Assembly (NCBI GenBank): GCA_964555675.1
Contig: CAZKTU010000045.1
Location: 1-34,453 of the forward strand
Length of the DNA: 34,453 nucleotides
Source: CAIWXH01 sp964555675
GTDB lineage: Bacteria; Chloroflexota; Chloroflexia; Chloroflexales; Chloroflexaceae
Reading direction: 5' to 3'
A model generated the notes under the pieces. That model searched no databases. It was given only the letters and a program-made list of their open reading frames with translations, and had not been told where the DNA came from. The position numbers and the translations under genes were made by a program. Of the stretch, positions 7,044 to 15,674 are shown in pieces; position 1 is the first letter of the stretch, and every line of letters starts with the position of its first letter.

Positions 7044-10000
7044 CTAGGGCCGTGCGATCACGGCCCCCAGGGCCAGGTCGGCGATCGCGGCGTTGATGCC
7101 GGGCAGCTCGTTGGCCACCAGCTGATTATAGCGCTCGATCTGCTCGCCGATGCGGCCGGCGAGGTCGGCGTGAACCGCCTCGGCCGCCGCCGTGGGCTTG
7201 TACTCGCCCAGCTCGATCACCGGGGGCAGGGCGGTGATCTTGCCCAGCAGGCGCACGCCCTGGTTCAGGTTGTCGGCCCAGCCGGGGCGCAGGTCGGGCA
7301 CGAGCAGGGTCTTCTCGATCTCGAGCACGCTGTTGCGCAGCTTCGCGGCGGCCTCGGCCACGGGCGCGCCGTTCGGCAGCTCCTTCGCCCGCTTGGCCCA
7401 GCCGTCGAGCTGGCCGCGCAGGTCGCGCATGCGGTTGATCGCCTTGCAGGTCTCGTCGATGGTCTTGTGGACCTTCAGGGCCAGGGCGCCCTGGGCCGCG
7501 AGGTCGGCGTCCGAAGTCGCGATCCCGGGCTCCTTCACCACCTCGAGCTGCCGCGTGAGCTGCTGGTCGCCCACGCTGAGGGTCAGAGTGTAGACGCCGG
7601 GGGCGACCTTGGGCCCGGTCAGCTCGATCTCGGTCATCGGGTCCTTGCCCTCGATCTTAGTGGCGGGGGCGTAGCGCAGGTCCCAGCTGAAGCGGTTCCA
7701 GCCGGCCCGGGCGGGGATGAAAGGGCCCTTCTCGTCCGTCTTCGGCTCTTCGGCGCCCTCGCCCTTGCCCTCGCCCTCGGCGGCGCCGGGCTCCTCGGTC
7801 TTGGGGGCGGCGGGGGCGGCCTTGCTCTTCAGCTCGCGCACCAGATTACCCTGGGCATCGCTGATCTTCAGGCTGATCGGGGCGGCGGGCGCCTCGGCCA
7901 GGAAGTAGGTCAGGATCGCGCCGCGCGGCGGGTTGGTGCCGACGTCGAGGTCCTTGCGCTTCAGCTCGCCCTCGGCGTTCTTGGTCATGTTGTAGGCGCC
8001 GCCGAGCGAGCCGATGTAGTTGCGGCCCGGGTCGGCGCTGCTCCAGTCGACGCCGGCGATCGGGCGGGCCGTGGGGCGCGGCTGGAAGAGGTGGGCGGCG
8101 CCGGGGTCCGCGGGCAGCTCACGCAGGGGCGTCAGGTCGTCGAGGATCCAGATCGAGCGGCCGTGGGTGCCGGCGATCAGGTCGCTGCCCTTGACCAGCA
8201 GGTCGTGGATGGGGGCGACGGGCAGGTTGAGCTGGAAGGGGCTCCAGCTGGCCCCGTCGTCGAACGAGACATACAGCCCGGTCTCGGTGCCGGCGTAGAG
8301 CAGGCCCTCGCGGGTCGGGTCGCAGCGGATGACCCTGGTGAAGTCGTCGGCCCCGATCCCGCTGTCGATGCGCTGCCAGGTGGCCCCGTAGTCGCTGGTC
8401 TTGAAGAGGTAGGGGCTGTAGTCGTCGAGCTTGTAGCGCGTGGCGGCCACATAGGCCGTGCCGGCGGCGAAGGGCGAGAGCTCGATGCAGCTGACCATGG
8501 TGAAGTCGCCGAGCTCGGGCGGGGTGATCTTCGTCCAGCTCTGGCCGCCGTCGCGCGAGAGGTGCATCACCCCATCGTCTGAGCCGGCCCACAGCTCGCC
8601 CTTGGCGTGGGGCGACTCGCTCAGCGCGAAGACCGTGGCGTAGACCTCGGCGCCGATCGAGTCGAGGTTGACCGGGCCGCCGGTCTTCTGCAGGGTGGCG
8701 GGGTCGGCGCGGGTCAGATCGGGGCTGATTGGCTCCCAGGTCTGGCCCTCGTCGGTCGAGCGGAAGACCAGGTTGCCGCCGATATAGAGCGTGTCGGGGT
8801 CGTGGGGCGAGATCAGGATGGGGTAGGTCCAGGCGAAGCGGTACTTGTGCTCGCCCGAGCCGGTGCCGCCCATGTACTCGGGCCAGGTGGTGATCAGGCG
8901 CAGCTGCTTGGTGCTGTGGTCATAGCGCTGCAGGCTATTGCCGCCGCCCGGCGACGAGCCGATCGCGCCCACATAGACGATATTGGGGTTATCGGGGCGG
9001 ATCGCGATATAGCCGCTCTCGCCGGTGCCGGCGATGAAGCAGTCGCGCCAGCCGATGCCGTTGTGGTAGGTGCGCGAGGGCACGGCGACGCTGGTATTGT
9101 CCTGCTGGGTGCCGTAGACGAAGTAGGGGCTGCGCGTGTCGGTGGCGATGTGGTAGAACTGGGCGGTGGGCTGGTTATAGATCGTCGACCAGGTCAGGCC
9201 GCCATTGAGCGAGACATTGGCCCCGCCGTCGTTGCCCTGGATCATGCGCTGGTTGTCGCGCGGGTCGATCCAGACATCGTGGTTGTCGCCGTGGGGCGTG
9301 GCGATCGCCGTCCAGCTCTTGCCGCCGTCGTTCGAGCGGTAGAAGTCGAGGTTATTGACAAAGACCGTCTCGGGGTCGACCGGGTCGGCGGTGACGTGGG
9401 TGTAGTACCAGGCCCGCGAGACCAGATTCTGGTTGTCGCTAACCCGCTCCCAGGTGGCGCCGTAGTCGTCCGAGCGGTACATGCCGCCCTCGGTGCGGTG
9501 CTCGATCAGGGCCCAGACCCGGCCCGACTGGGCGGGCGAGGCGCTGATGCCGACCTTGCCCCAGAGGCCCTTGGGCAGCCCTGGGCGCCCGCTGAGATCC
9601 TCCCAGCTCTCGCCGCCGTCCTGCGACATCCAGATGCCGCTCTCGGGGCCGCCGCTCGAGATCTGCCAGAAGCTGCGATGGGCCTCCCAGATGCTCGCGT
9701 AGAGGATGCGCGGGTTGGCGTCGAAGGTCAGGTCGACGGCGCCGGCCCGGTCGCTCTTGAAGAGCACCTTGCGCCAGCTCTCGCCGCCGTCGGTGGACTT
9801 GTAGACGCCGCGCTCGCTGTTGGGGCCGAAGGCGTGGCCGAGGGCGGCGACGTAGACCAGGTCGGGGTTCTGGGGGTGGACGCGCACCTTGCCGATGTGG
9901 CGGGTGTCGGCCAGGCCCATGTGACGCCAGCTGCGGCCGCCGTCGGTGGACTTGTAGACCCCGTCGCCGTGGCTCACGTCGATGCGAATGGTCGACTCGC

Positions 10001-10259
10001 CCATGCCGGCGTAGATCACCTGGGGGTCAGACTCGGCCACGGCCAGGGCGCCCACAGACGAGGTCTTGAGGAAGCCGTCCGATACGCACTCCCAGTAGGT
10101 GCCGGCGTCGCTGGTCTTCCAGATGCCGCCCGCGACGGCGCCAAAGTAGAAGACATTGCGGTCGAGCGGGTCGCCCGCGACGGCGACGACGCGCCCGCCG
10201 CGGAAGGGGCCGATGCAGCGCCACTCGAGGAGACCCTTCAGATCACGAACTTCGGGCAT
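7044..10259 (-). CDS. VPS10/sortilin-like beta-propeller protein with Asp-box (BNR) repeats
   Basis: A 1071-residue protein whose first ~700 residues hold about eleven Asp-box motifs of the form S.D.G.TW (for example KTSDAGTYW near 48-56, KSTDGGRSW, KSTDGGESW, MSQDGGESW, RSDDYGATW, RSNDGGKSW, RSTDEGQTW, LSRDGGQSW, KTSDYGATW), the pattern of sialidase/xyloglucanase/sortilin propellers. After the propeller comes a beta domain around 745-800, a charged Glu/Lys/Gly linker, a second beta domain, and a helical C-terminus (about 950-1065). This architecture occurs widely in bacteria under the names glycosyl hydrolase or VPS10-domain protein, but no catalytic residue assignment is secure. Unusually, I see no signal peptide: the protein starts MPEVRDLKGLLEW and goes straight into the first blade. 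The ATG has GGAG about six bases upstream. Function unknown; ligand binding or peptidase-associated roles are possible. Confidence 0.8.
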   Translation of the reverse strand: MPEVRDLKGLLEWRCIGPFRGGRVVAVAGDPLDRNVFYFGAVAGGIWKTSDAGTYWECVSDGFLKTSSVGALAVAESDPQVIYAGMGESTIRIDVSHGDGVYKSTDGGRSWRHMGLADTRHIGKVRVHPQNPDLVYVAALGHAFGPNSERGVYKSTDGGESWRKVLFKSDRAGAVDLTFDANPRILYASIWEAHRSFWQISSGGPESGIWMSQDGGESWEDLSGRPGLPKGLWGKVGISASPAQSGRVWALIEHRTEGGMYRSDDYGATWERVSDNQNLVSRAWYYTHVTADPVDPETVFVNNLDFYRSNDGGKSWTAIATPHGDNHDVWIDPRDNQRMIQGNDGGANVSLNGGLTWSTIYNQPTAQFYHIATDTRSPYFVYGTQQDNTSVAVPSRTYHNGIGWRDCFIAGTGESGYIAIRPDNPNIVYVGAIGSSPGGGNSLQRYDHSTKQLRLITTWPEYMGGTGSGEHKYRFAWTYPILISPHDPDTLYIGGNLVFRSTDEGQTWEPISPDLTRADPATLQKTGGPVNLDSIGAEVYATVFALSESPHAKGELWAGSDDGVMHLSRDGGQSWTKITPPELGDFTMVSCIELSPFAAGTAYVAATRYKLDDYSPYLFKTSDYGATWQRIDSGIGADDFTRVIRCDPTREGLLYAGTETGLYVSFDDGASWSPFQLNLPVAPIHDLLVKGSDLIAGTHGRSIWILDDLTPLRELPADPGAAHLFQPRPTARPIAGVDWSSADPGRNYIGSLGGAYNMTKNAEGELKRKDLDVGTNPPRGAILTYFLAEAPAAPISLKISDAQGNLVRELKSKAAPAAPKTEEPGAAEGEGKGEGAEEPKTDEKGPFIPARAGWNRFSWDLRYAPATKIEGKDPMTEIELTGPKVAPGVYTLTLSVGDQQLTRQLEVVKEPGIATSDADLAAQGALALKVHKTIDETCKAINRMRDLRGQLDGWAKRAKELPNGAPVAEAAAKLRNSVLEIEKTLLVPDLRPGWADNLNQGVRLLGKITALPPVIELGEYKPTAAAEAVHADLAGRIGEQIERYNQLVANELPGINAAIADLALGAVIARP

Positions 10260-10550
10260 GGCTATGCTCCATTGCTAAGTGTCCGCTGGTCGGACCCGTG
10301 CGGGAACGGCGGCGTGGTGCTACGCCAACAAATATTTGTCTAATCAAGGAAGGTGCGCAGAGGTATTATCGGGGGTTGGGCTGTAGCTGTCAAACGGGCG
10401 CGGCCCGCCGCCGCCATGAACAAAATGGCGCAAGGTGCGCTACAATACGCCCCACACATGTCAGTTGCCAGGTGTCCAATGACGCACAGGCCCTGCCGCG
10501 AGGGCAGGCGTGACTTCGCCCCGATCGTCTAGAAGGACCGACACACGGCT
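10260..10550. promoter_or_regulatory. Divergent intergenic region, 291 bases, with a 12-bp palindrome
   Basis: Separates the beta-propeller gene (-) from puuD (+). It holds the perfect palindrome ACAAATATTTGT (10328-10339) in an AT-rich island, a plausible operator, and the puuD promoter listed separately. No RNA gene or credible small protein is seen; the open frame at 10298-10513 has an arginine/glutamine-rich shadow composition. Confidence 0.4.
10417..10446 (+). promoter_or_regulatory. Sigma-70-type promoter for puuD
   Basis: -35 TGAACA (10417-10422), 18-base spacer, -10 TACAAT (10441-10446). It lies about 105 bases upstream of the puuD ATG, facing it. Both boxes deviate by one or two bases from consensus. 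Confidence 0.5.
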
Positions 10551-11741
10551 ATGGACACCACCCTCCGCGAGCTCCTCGACCTGCTGGTGCGCTGGGTCCA
10601 TGTGATCGCCGGGATCATGTGGATCGGCAACTCGCTGCTCTTCAACTGGCTCGACCGCGTGCTCACCCGCGATGATACCCGCCACCCCGAGACCTTCGGC
10701 AAGACCTGGCTGCTCCATAGCGGCGCCTTCTACGAGGTCGAGAAGACCCTGCTGCCGCCCGGCAAGGTGCCCAGCCCGCTCCACTGGTTCATGTTCCAGA
10801 ACCTGACCACCTGGGTCTCGGGGGTCTTCCTGCTGGCCCTGGTCTACTATATGGGCGGCGCGGCCTATATGCTCGACGCCGACGTCTCGAGCATCAGCCC
10901 CGGCGCGGCCATCGCCGTCGGCGTCGCCACCCTGGTCGGCGGCTGGCTGCTGTACGACCTGCTGTGGCGCTCGCCCCTAGGCAAGCAGACCGCCGTGGCC
11001 TCGGCCCTCGCGCTGATCTTGCTGGTCGCGCTCACCTACGGGCTCACCCGGGTCCTCAGCGGCCGGGCGGCCTTCATCCACGTGGGCGCCCTGCTGGGCA
11101 CGCTGATGACGGGCAACGTCTGGTTCTATATCGTGCCCTCGCAGCGCGGTCTCGTGGCGGCCACCCGGGCCGGGCTGCCGCAGGACCCGGCCCTCTCGCA
11201 GCGGGCCAAGCTGCGCTCGATCCACAACAACTACATGACCTTCCCCGTCATCTTCATCATGATCAGCAACCACTACCCGAGCACCTTCACGAGCGAGCTG
11301 AACTGGCTCATCCTGACGGTGCTCATGGCGGCGAGCGCCCTGGTGCGCCACGGCATGAATGTGCGCTTCACCACCCGCCGCTGGCTGCCGGCGACCTTCG
11401 CCGTGGGCCTGCTGGGCCTGGCGGCGGCCGGGGTGCTGATGGCGCGCCCGTGGCAGACCCGGGCGGCGGCCGCGGGCCCGGTCAGTGTCGCCGAGGTGCA
11501 GGCGGTGTTCGAGCGGCGCTGCGCCCAGTGCCACGCGGCCCAGCCGACCGACCCGCTTTTTACGACCCCGCCCAAGGGCGTGGTCTTCGACACGCCCGCG
11601 TCGATCAAGGCCTACGCCGAGCAGATCCAGCTCCAGGTGGTCGAGGCCAGGGCCATGCCCCTCGGCAACCGGACCGGCATGACCGATGAGGAGCGCGACC
11701 TGGTGGCGCGCTGGCTCGCCGCGGGCGCGCCCATCGAGTAG
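10551..11741 (+). CDS. puuD: Membrane urate hydroxylase PuuD with fused cytochrome c domain
   Basis: Oxidises urate to 5-hydroxyisourate at the membrane, passing electrons to the respiratory chain instead of O2-dependent uricase chemistry. The first ~300 residues are the multi-span urate-oxidase N domain (DUF989): RWVHVIAGIMWIGNS (14-28), conserved FYEVEK (near 60-65), HW.M.QN.TTW, and HNNYMTFPV-type segment around 225-233. The C-terminal part (about 310-396) is a class I cytochrome c with the heme motif C324-A-Q-C327-H328 and a likely distal ligand M369 in AMPLGN. Length (396) matches known PuuD. GAAGGA lies about thirteen bases before the ATG. No other purine catabolism gene (hydroxyisourate hydrolase, OHCU decarboxylase, allantoinase, xanthine dehydrogenase) occurs in the window, so pathway partners must be elsewhere. 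Confidence 0.92.
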   Translation: MDTTLRELLDLLVRWVHVIAGIMWIGNSLLFNWLDRVLTRDDTRHPETFGKTWLLHSGAFYEVEKTLLPPGKVPSPLHWFMFQNLTTWVSGVFLLALVYYMGGAAYMLDADVSSISPGAAIAVGVATLVGGWLLYDLLWRSPLGKQTAVASALALILLVALTYGLTRVLSGRAAFIHVGALLGTLMTGNVWFYIVPSQRGLVAATRAGLPQDPALSQRAKLRSIHNNYMTFPVIFIMISNHYPSTFTSELNWLILTVLMAASALVRHGMNVRFTTRRWLPATFAVGLLGLAAAGVLMARPWQTRAAAAGPVSVAEVQAVFERRCAQCHAAQPTDPLFTTPPKGVVFDTPASIKAYAEQIQLQVVEARAMPLGNRTGMTDEERDLVARWLAAGAPIE

Positions 11742-11744
11742 CGC

Positions 11745-11759
11745 GTCGCGTGACGCGAC
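11745..11759. repeat. 15-base hyphenated palindrome after puuD
   Basis: GTCGCGT-G-ACGCGAC lies directly after the puuD stop and 67 bases before the histidine kinase ATG. It may be a hairpin or a binding site; nothing in the sequence decides. Confidence 0.35.
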
Positions 11760-11825
11760 CGGTGCCCTTCCGAACCTCCTCAGGCTCCAGCGGCGGGCCG
11801 TTTCGGTAGTCTGGACAATCAGGTC

Positions 11826-14462
11826 ATGCTCAACCAGGCCAGGAGAAGTCAAGGGCAGCGCTTGAGCGAGACGGCGCTGGTGGCCGCCATCGCCCTGCTC
11901 TACTTCGTGACGGCCCGGGCCAGCCTGGCCCTGACGGTCTACCCCGCCGGGATCGCCGCCGTCTGGCCCCCGAGCGGGCTGTTGCTCGCCATCCTGCTGC
12001 TGGCCCGGCCCGCGCGCTGGCCGCCGATCGTCGCCGCTGTCGGCGTCGCCATCCTGGCCGCCAACCTCAGCGCGGGCGTCCCGCCGGCCCCCAGCCTCGG
12101 CTTCGCCCTGGCCAACTGCACCGAGTCGGTCGTGGCGGCCCTGGCCCTCAGACGCTGGCGCCCCGGGCCGATGACCATGGGCAGCCTGGGCGATGTCGTA
12201 GCGCTGACGCTGGTGGCCGTGATCGGCGCCAACGCCCTGACGGCGCTGCTGGGGGCCGGGGTGGCCGCCGTGGGCCTGGGCGCGCCCTTCTGGACGACCT
12301 GGCTGGTCTGGTGGATCGCCGACGGCCTGGGCATGCTCCTGGTCGGCTCGCTCATCCTGGCCTGGGCGGCGGACGACCACGCGGAGTTCGGCCCGCTCAG
12401 GGGCGCGCGCCTGGCCGAGCTCGCCGCCGCGCTGCTCACGCTCCTCGCCGTCTCGGTTTTCATCTTTGGCGCCCCCGCCGAGCAGCTGATCGGCCCCTCG
12501 CCCTACCTCACCTTCCCGGTGCTGCTCTGGGCGGCCCTGCGCTTCGGCCCCCGCGGCGCCAGCCTGGCCGCCCTGCTGCTCGCGATCGTCGCCGTCCTGG
12601 CCACGGTCAGAGGTCTGGGCCCCTTCGCCGCCGTCGACGCGGACCAGGGCCTGCGTGTCCTCGAGGTCCAGGCCTTCCTGCTGGTCGAAGCGCTGACGAC
12701 CCTGGTCCTGGCCGCCCTGACGACCGAGCGCCGCCGGGCCATTCTGGCCCTCGAGCGGGCCAAGGCCACCCTCGAGGGGCGGGTGGAAGAGCGCACCGCC
12801 GCCCTCGTGGCCGCCAACGAGCGCTTGCAGCGCGAGATCGCCGAGCGCTCGCAGGCCGAAGTCGCCCTGCGCGAGAGCCAGGAGCGCGTGCGCCAGGCCC
12901 TGCGTCTGGCGCGCAGCTTCGCCTTCGAGTGGGACCGGGTGAGCGACGCCGTGGTGCGCTCGGCCGACAGCGGCGAGATCCTCGGCCTCGCCGGCGAGGC
13001 GGCCACTCGCGACACCGGCGAGAGCTTCTTCGCCCGCATTCACCCCGACGATCGGCCGATTCTGATCGCGGCGGCGACGGGCCTCAGCCTCGATGCGCCG
13101 ACCTATCGCATCTGCTACCGCGTGCTCAGGCCCGACGGCGGTATCGTGACCCTCGAAGAGACGGCCCTGGCGGTGTTCGACGCCGAAGGCGGCCACATCA
13201 GACTCTTCGGCATCAGCAGCGACGTGACGACGCGCCAGCGCGCCGCCGTTCGCGCCGCCCGGCTCCAGGCGGTCACGGCGGGCCTGTCGGCCGCGCGCAC
13301 ACCCGAGCAGGTGGCCGACGTGGTGGTCGAGCAGGGCGTGGCGGCCCTCGAGGCCTCGGGCGGCTCGGTGATCGTGCCCTCAGAGAACCCCGACGAGCTC
13401 ATGGTGCTCAGGGCCGCCGGCTACAGCGCGACGATCGTCCGCCCGTGGGCGCGCTTCCCGGCCAGCTCGGCCGCCCCGGCCGCCGAGGCCCTGCGCCTCG
13501 CTCAGGCTGTCTGGATCGAGAGTCGCGCCCAGTTCTTCGCGCGCTACCCGGGGGTGCCGAGCGAGCAGGTGGTCAACAACGCCTTCGCGGCCCTGCCGCT
13601 GCGCACCGACGGGGCCGCCGTCGGGGTGCTGAGCCTGAGCTTCAGCCAGTCGCGGGTCTTCGACGAGGACGACCGGGGCTATATGCTCACCCTGGCCGAC
13701 CTCTGCGCCCAGGCCCTCGAGCGAGCGCGCCTCTATGAGGCCGAGCAAGAGGCCCGCGCGGCCGCCGAGGCGGCGGTGCGTCTGCGCGACCAGTTCCTCT
13801 CGATCGCCTCCCACGAGCTGAAGACGCCCCTGACCGTGCTGCTCGGCAATGCCCAGCTGCTGCTGCGCCGCGCCGCGCGCACGGGCGGTCTGAGCGAGCG
13901 CGATCAGCGCGGGCTGGCGGCTGTGGCCGACCAGGCCCAGCGCCTCGACCGCCTGATCGCCATGCTGCTCGACGTTTCGCGCATCGAGACGGGGCAGCTC
14001 ACCCTCGACCTCACCTCGCTCGACCTCGGCGAGCTGCTGGGCCGCCTGGTGGGCGAGCTGCAGCCGACCCTGAGCCAGCACCAGGTGCTGCTGCAGCTCC
14101 CCGCGGCCCCGCTGCTGATCGTCGGCGACGAGCTGCGCCTCGAGCAGCTGTTCCAGAACCTGATCTACAACGCGGTGAAGTATAGCCCCGACGGCGGCGA
14201 GGTGCGGCTCGAGCTGGCCGTGAGCGACGGCGCGGTGGCGGTCAGGGTGATCGACCAGGGCATCGGCATCCCCAGCGACGAGCTGCCGCGGCTCTTCCGC
14301 CGCTTCTTCAGAGCCAGCAACACGGGGCCACACCACATCGGCGGCATGGGGATCGGCCTGTATGTAGCCCGCGAGATCGTCGACCGTCACGGCGGCGCGA
14401 TCGAGGTCACCAGCGCCGAGGGCGCCGGCTCGACCTTCACCGTGACACTGCCGCTGGCCTGA
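11826..14462 (+). CDS. Membrane sensor histidine kinase: MASE1-PAS-GAF-HisKA-HATPase
   Basis: An 878-residue sensor kinase. Residues about 13-295 form an eight-or-so-helix MASE1 sensory domain (YFVTARASLAL, VWPPSGL), followed by a coiled coil (about 300-350), a PAS fold (about 354-470), a GAF domain (about 478-635), HisKA with phosphoacceptor H663 in ASHELKTPL, and the HATPase domain (about 756-878) with N-box NLIYNAVKYSP (from 778), G1 DQGIGIP (from 811) and G2 GGMGIGL (from about 838). All catalytic boxes are intact. MASE1 is linked in other bacteria to sensing of small phosphorylated or intracellular signals, but the ligand here is unknown. No response regulator is adjacent, so it is an orphan kinase. 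The ATG at 11826 has a weak ribosome site (CAGGT). Its last 26 bases overlap the convergent App1-like gene. Confidence 0.92.
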   Translation: MLNQARRSQGQRLSETALVAAIALLYFVTARASLALTVYPAGIAAVWPPSGLLLAILLLARPARWPPIVAAVGVAILAANLSAGVPPAPSLGFALANCTESVVAALALRRWRPGPMTMGSLGDVVALTLVAVIGANALTALLGAGVAAVGLGAPFWTTWLVWWIADGLGMLLVGSLILAWAADDHAEFGPLRGARLAELAAALLTLLAVSVFIFGAPAEQLIGPSPYLTFPVLLWAALRFGPRGASLAALLLAIVAVLATVRGLGPFAAVDADQGLRVLEVQAFLLVEALTTLVLAALTTERRRAILALERAKATLEGRVEERTAALVAANERLQREIAERSQAEVALRESQERVRQALRLARSFAFEWDRVSDAVVRSADSGEILGLAGEAATRDTGESFFARIHPDDRPILIAAATGLSLDAPTYRICYRVLRPDGGIVTLEETALAVFDAEGGHIRLFGISSDVTTRQRAAVRAARLQAVTAGLSAARTPEQVADVVVEQGVAALEASGGSVIVPSENPDELMVLRAAGYSATIVRPWARFPASSAAPAAEALRLAQAVWIESRAQFFARYPGVPSEQVVNNAFAALPLRTDGAAVGVLSLSFSQSRVFDEDDRGYMLTLADLCAQALERARLYEAEQEARAAAEAAVRLRDQFLSIASHELKTPLTVLLGNAQLLLRRAARTGGLSERDQRGLAAVADQAQRLDRLIAMLLDVSRIETGQLTLDLTSLDLGELLGRLVGELQPTLSQHQVLLQLPAAPLLIVGDELRLEQLFQNLIYNAVKYSPDGGEVRLELAVSDGAVAVRVIDQGIGIPSDELPRLFRRFFRASNTGPHHIGGMGIGLYVAREIVDRHGGAIEVTSAEGAGSTFTVTLPLA

Positions 14463-15501
14463 TCAGACCCCGGCGCCGGGCGTCCTCGGCGAAGGCCGCC
14501 GAGTCGGCCGCGAGCAGCACGGGCGCGCCGAGGGCGGCGGCCTGGGCGGCCAGGGCCTCGACCTCGCCGGCGCGGCGCTCGTGGCTGACGTCGCGGATGT
14601 AGATGACGGCGACGCGGCCGGGGAGGGCCTGGGCTGCGGCCAGGTAGATCTCGGGGTCCTGCTGGCCGCTGTCGCCGATCAGGACCAGGGGCAGGTGGGG
14701 GTAGGCCGTCGCGATGCGCCCGATCTCGGCCAGCTTGTGCTCGGCGTGGCGCTGCTTGAGCAGCTTCTCGCGGTCGAGGCCGTAGTCGGTCAGGCGCAGG
14801 GGGCCGGGGGGCAGCCCGTTGTAGGCCATGAACTCGACCAGAAAGTCATACAGGTTCCAGGGGCTGCTCGAGACGTAGAAGATCGGGTTGTGCTCCTGCC
14901 CGCTCGCGCCGGCCTCGAGGGCCTTGTAGAGCTCGACCACGCCCTCGAAGGGCAGCCTGGTGCGAGCGTTGCGCAGCATGGTCAGGCGCAGCATCTTCAG
15001 CATATCGGTGGCGTAGGTTTGCAGCACGGTGTCGTCGATGTCGCTGACCACGGCGAAGCGGGCGCTGGGCGGCGGCACCAGCACCTCGCCCGCCGCCCGC
15101 ACCTCCAGCTCGGGCAGCTCGAGGCGCACAATTTGCCAGGGGGCCGCGTCGAGGGCCGCGCCGACGGGGATGCGCAGGTGGAAGTAGCCCTCCTCGTCGG
15201 TGGTGGTCTCGGCGAGCTGCCCCTTGAAGTCGGCCCGCACCCGCACGTCCGCCAGCTCGTAGGTGCCGAAGCGCCGCCAGTTATCGCGCAGGTTGCGCCA
15301 GCTGGTCTGGGCGTCGGCTGCCGGCAGAATGCCCCGGTCGAGCAGCACGCGCCCGCTCAGCTCGAGGGCCTCGTGGTCGCCCATGCCCCTGTAGGCGATC
15401 ACCTGGACCGGCCCGTCGTGGCGGCGCCTGCGCCTGAGCCGTTCGACCAGCTCCTCGGCCTCCAGCCCGGCCCTGGTCACAATCCGTCGCAGTCGAGACA
15501 T
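14437..15501 (-). CDS. App1-type phosphatidate phosphatase-like protein (DUF2183)
   Basis: A 354-residue HAD-like phosphatase of the App1 family. The N-terminal ~145 residues form a beta-rich, transthyretin-like accessory domain (DVRVRADFKG, TTTDEEGYFHL around 85-109). The catalytic domain has the nucleophile motif SDIDDT (D154, D156), FYVSSSPWNLYDFL (208-221) as motif II, a conserved lysine in EHKLAEI (about 256), and IGDSGQQDPEIY (275-286) as the acidic motif. In yeast App1 is a Mg2+-dependent phosphatidate phosphatase at membranes; bacterial substrates are largely unproven. A short basic N-terminus and no signal peptide suggest a cytoplasmic protein. The 3' end overlaps the histidine kinase gene tail to tail by 26 bases. 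ATG at 15499-15501; ribosome site weak. Confidence 0.88.
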   Translation of the reverse strand: MSRLRRIVTRAGLEAEELVERLRRRRRHDGPVQVIAYRGMGDHEALELSGRVLLDRGILPAADAQTSWRNLRDNWRRFGTYELADVRVRADFKGQLAETTTDEEGYFHLRIPVGAALDAAPWQIVRLELPELEVRAAGEVLVPPPSARFAVVSDIDDTVLQTYATDMLKMLRLTMLRNARTRLPFEGVVELYKALEAGASGQEHNPIFYVSSSPWNLYDFLVEFMAYNGLPPGPLRLTDYGLDREKLLKQRHAEHKLAEIGRIATAYPHLPLVLIGDSGQQDPEIYLAAAQALPGRVAVIYIRDVSHERRAGEVEALAAQAAALGAPVLLAADSAAFAEDARRRGLIRPAAVSR

Positions 15502-15539
15502 AGCACTCGCTCGTTAGGGGCGCTTGAGCCCTGCTAGTT

Positions 15540-15659
15540 GTGCCAGCGAGACGTCCTTTGCCAGTTCTGACCAAAGACCAGGGACCAAGGACCAAGGCCG
15601 GGCTCCGGCTGAGCAGTTGGTCTTTGGTCTTTCGTCCTTGGTCGCACCCAGACTGGCAC
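15540..15659. repeat. 120-bp imperfect palindrome of inverted heptads
   Basis: Outer arms GTGCCAG (15540-15546) and CTGGCAC (15653-15659) enclose four tandem heptads GACCAAA/GACCAGG/GACCAAG/GACCAAG (15569-15596) and four heptads in the opposite orientation (15616-15643, GTTGGTC, TTTGGTC, TTTCGTC, CTTGGTC). The two heptad arms match at about 22 of 27 positions, and most mismatches would be G-U in RNA. The apex holds GCCGG-GCT-CCGGC (15597-15609). It lies between the App1-like gene start and the ligase gene end, so it may act as a terminator or be a non-autonomous mobile palindrome. Confidence 0.7.
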
Positions 15660-15674
15660 TTCCCGAAAGTAGTA

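Noticed and set aside
10298..10513. Small protein gene of 71 codons upstream of puuD
   Set aside because: Arginine/glutamine-rich, no ribosome site, overlaps the likely puuD promoter; composition is that of non-coding DNA.
11745..11759. Terminator of puuD at the 15-base palindrome
   Set aside because: A one-base spacer cannot form a normal loop and no T-run follows; kept only as a low-confidence repeat.
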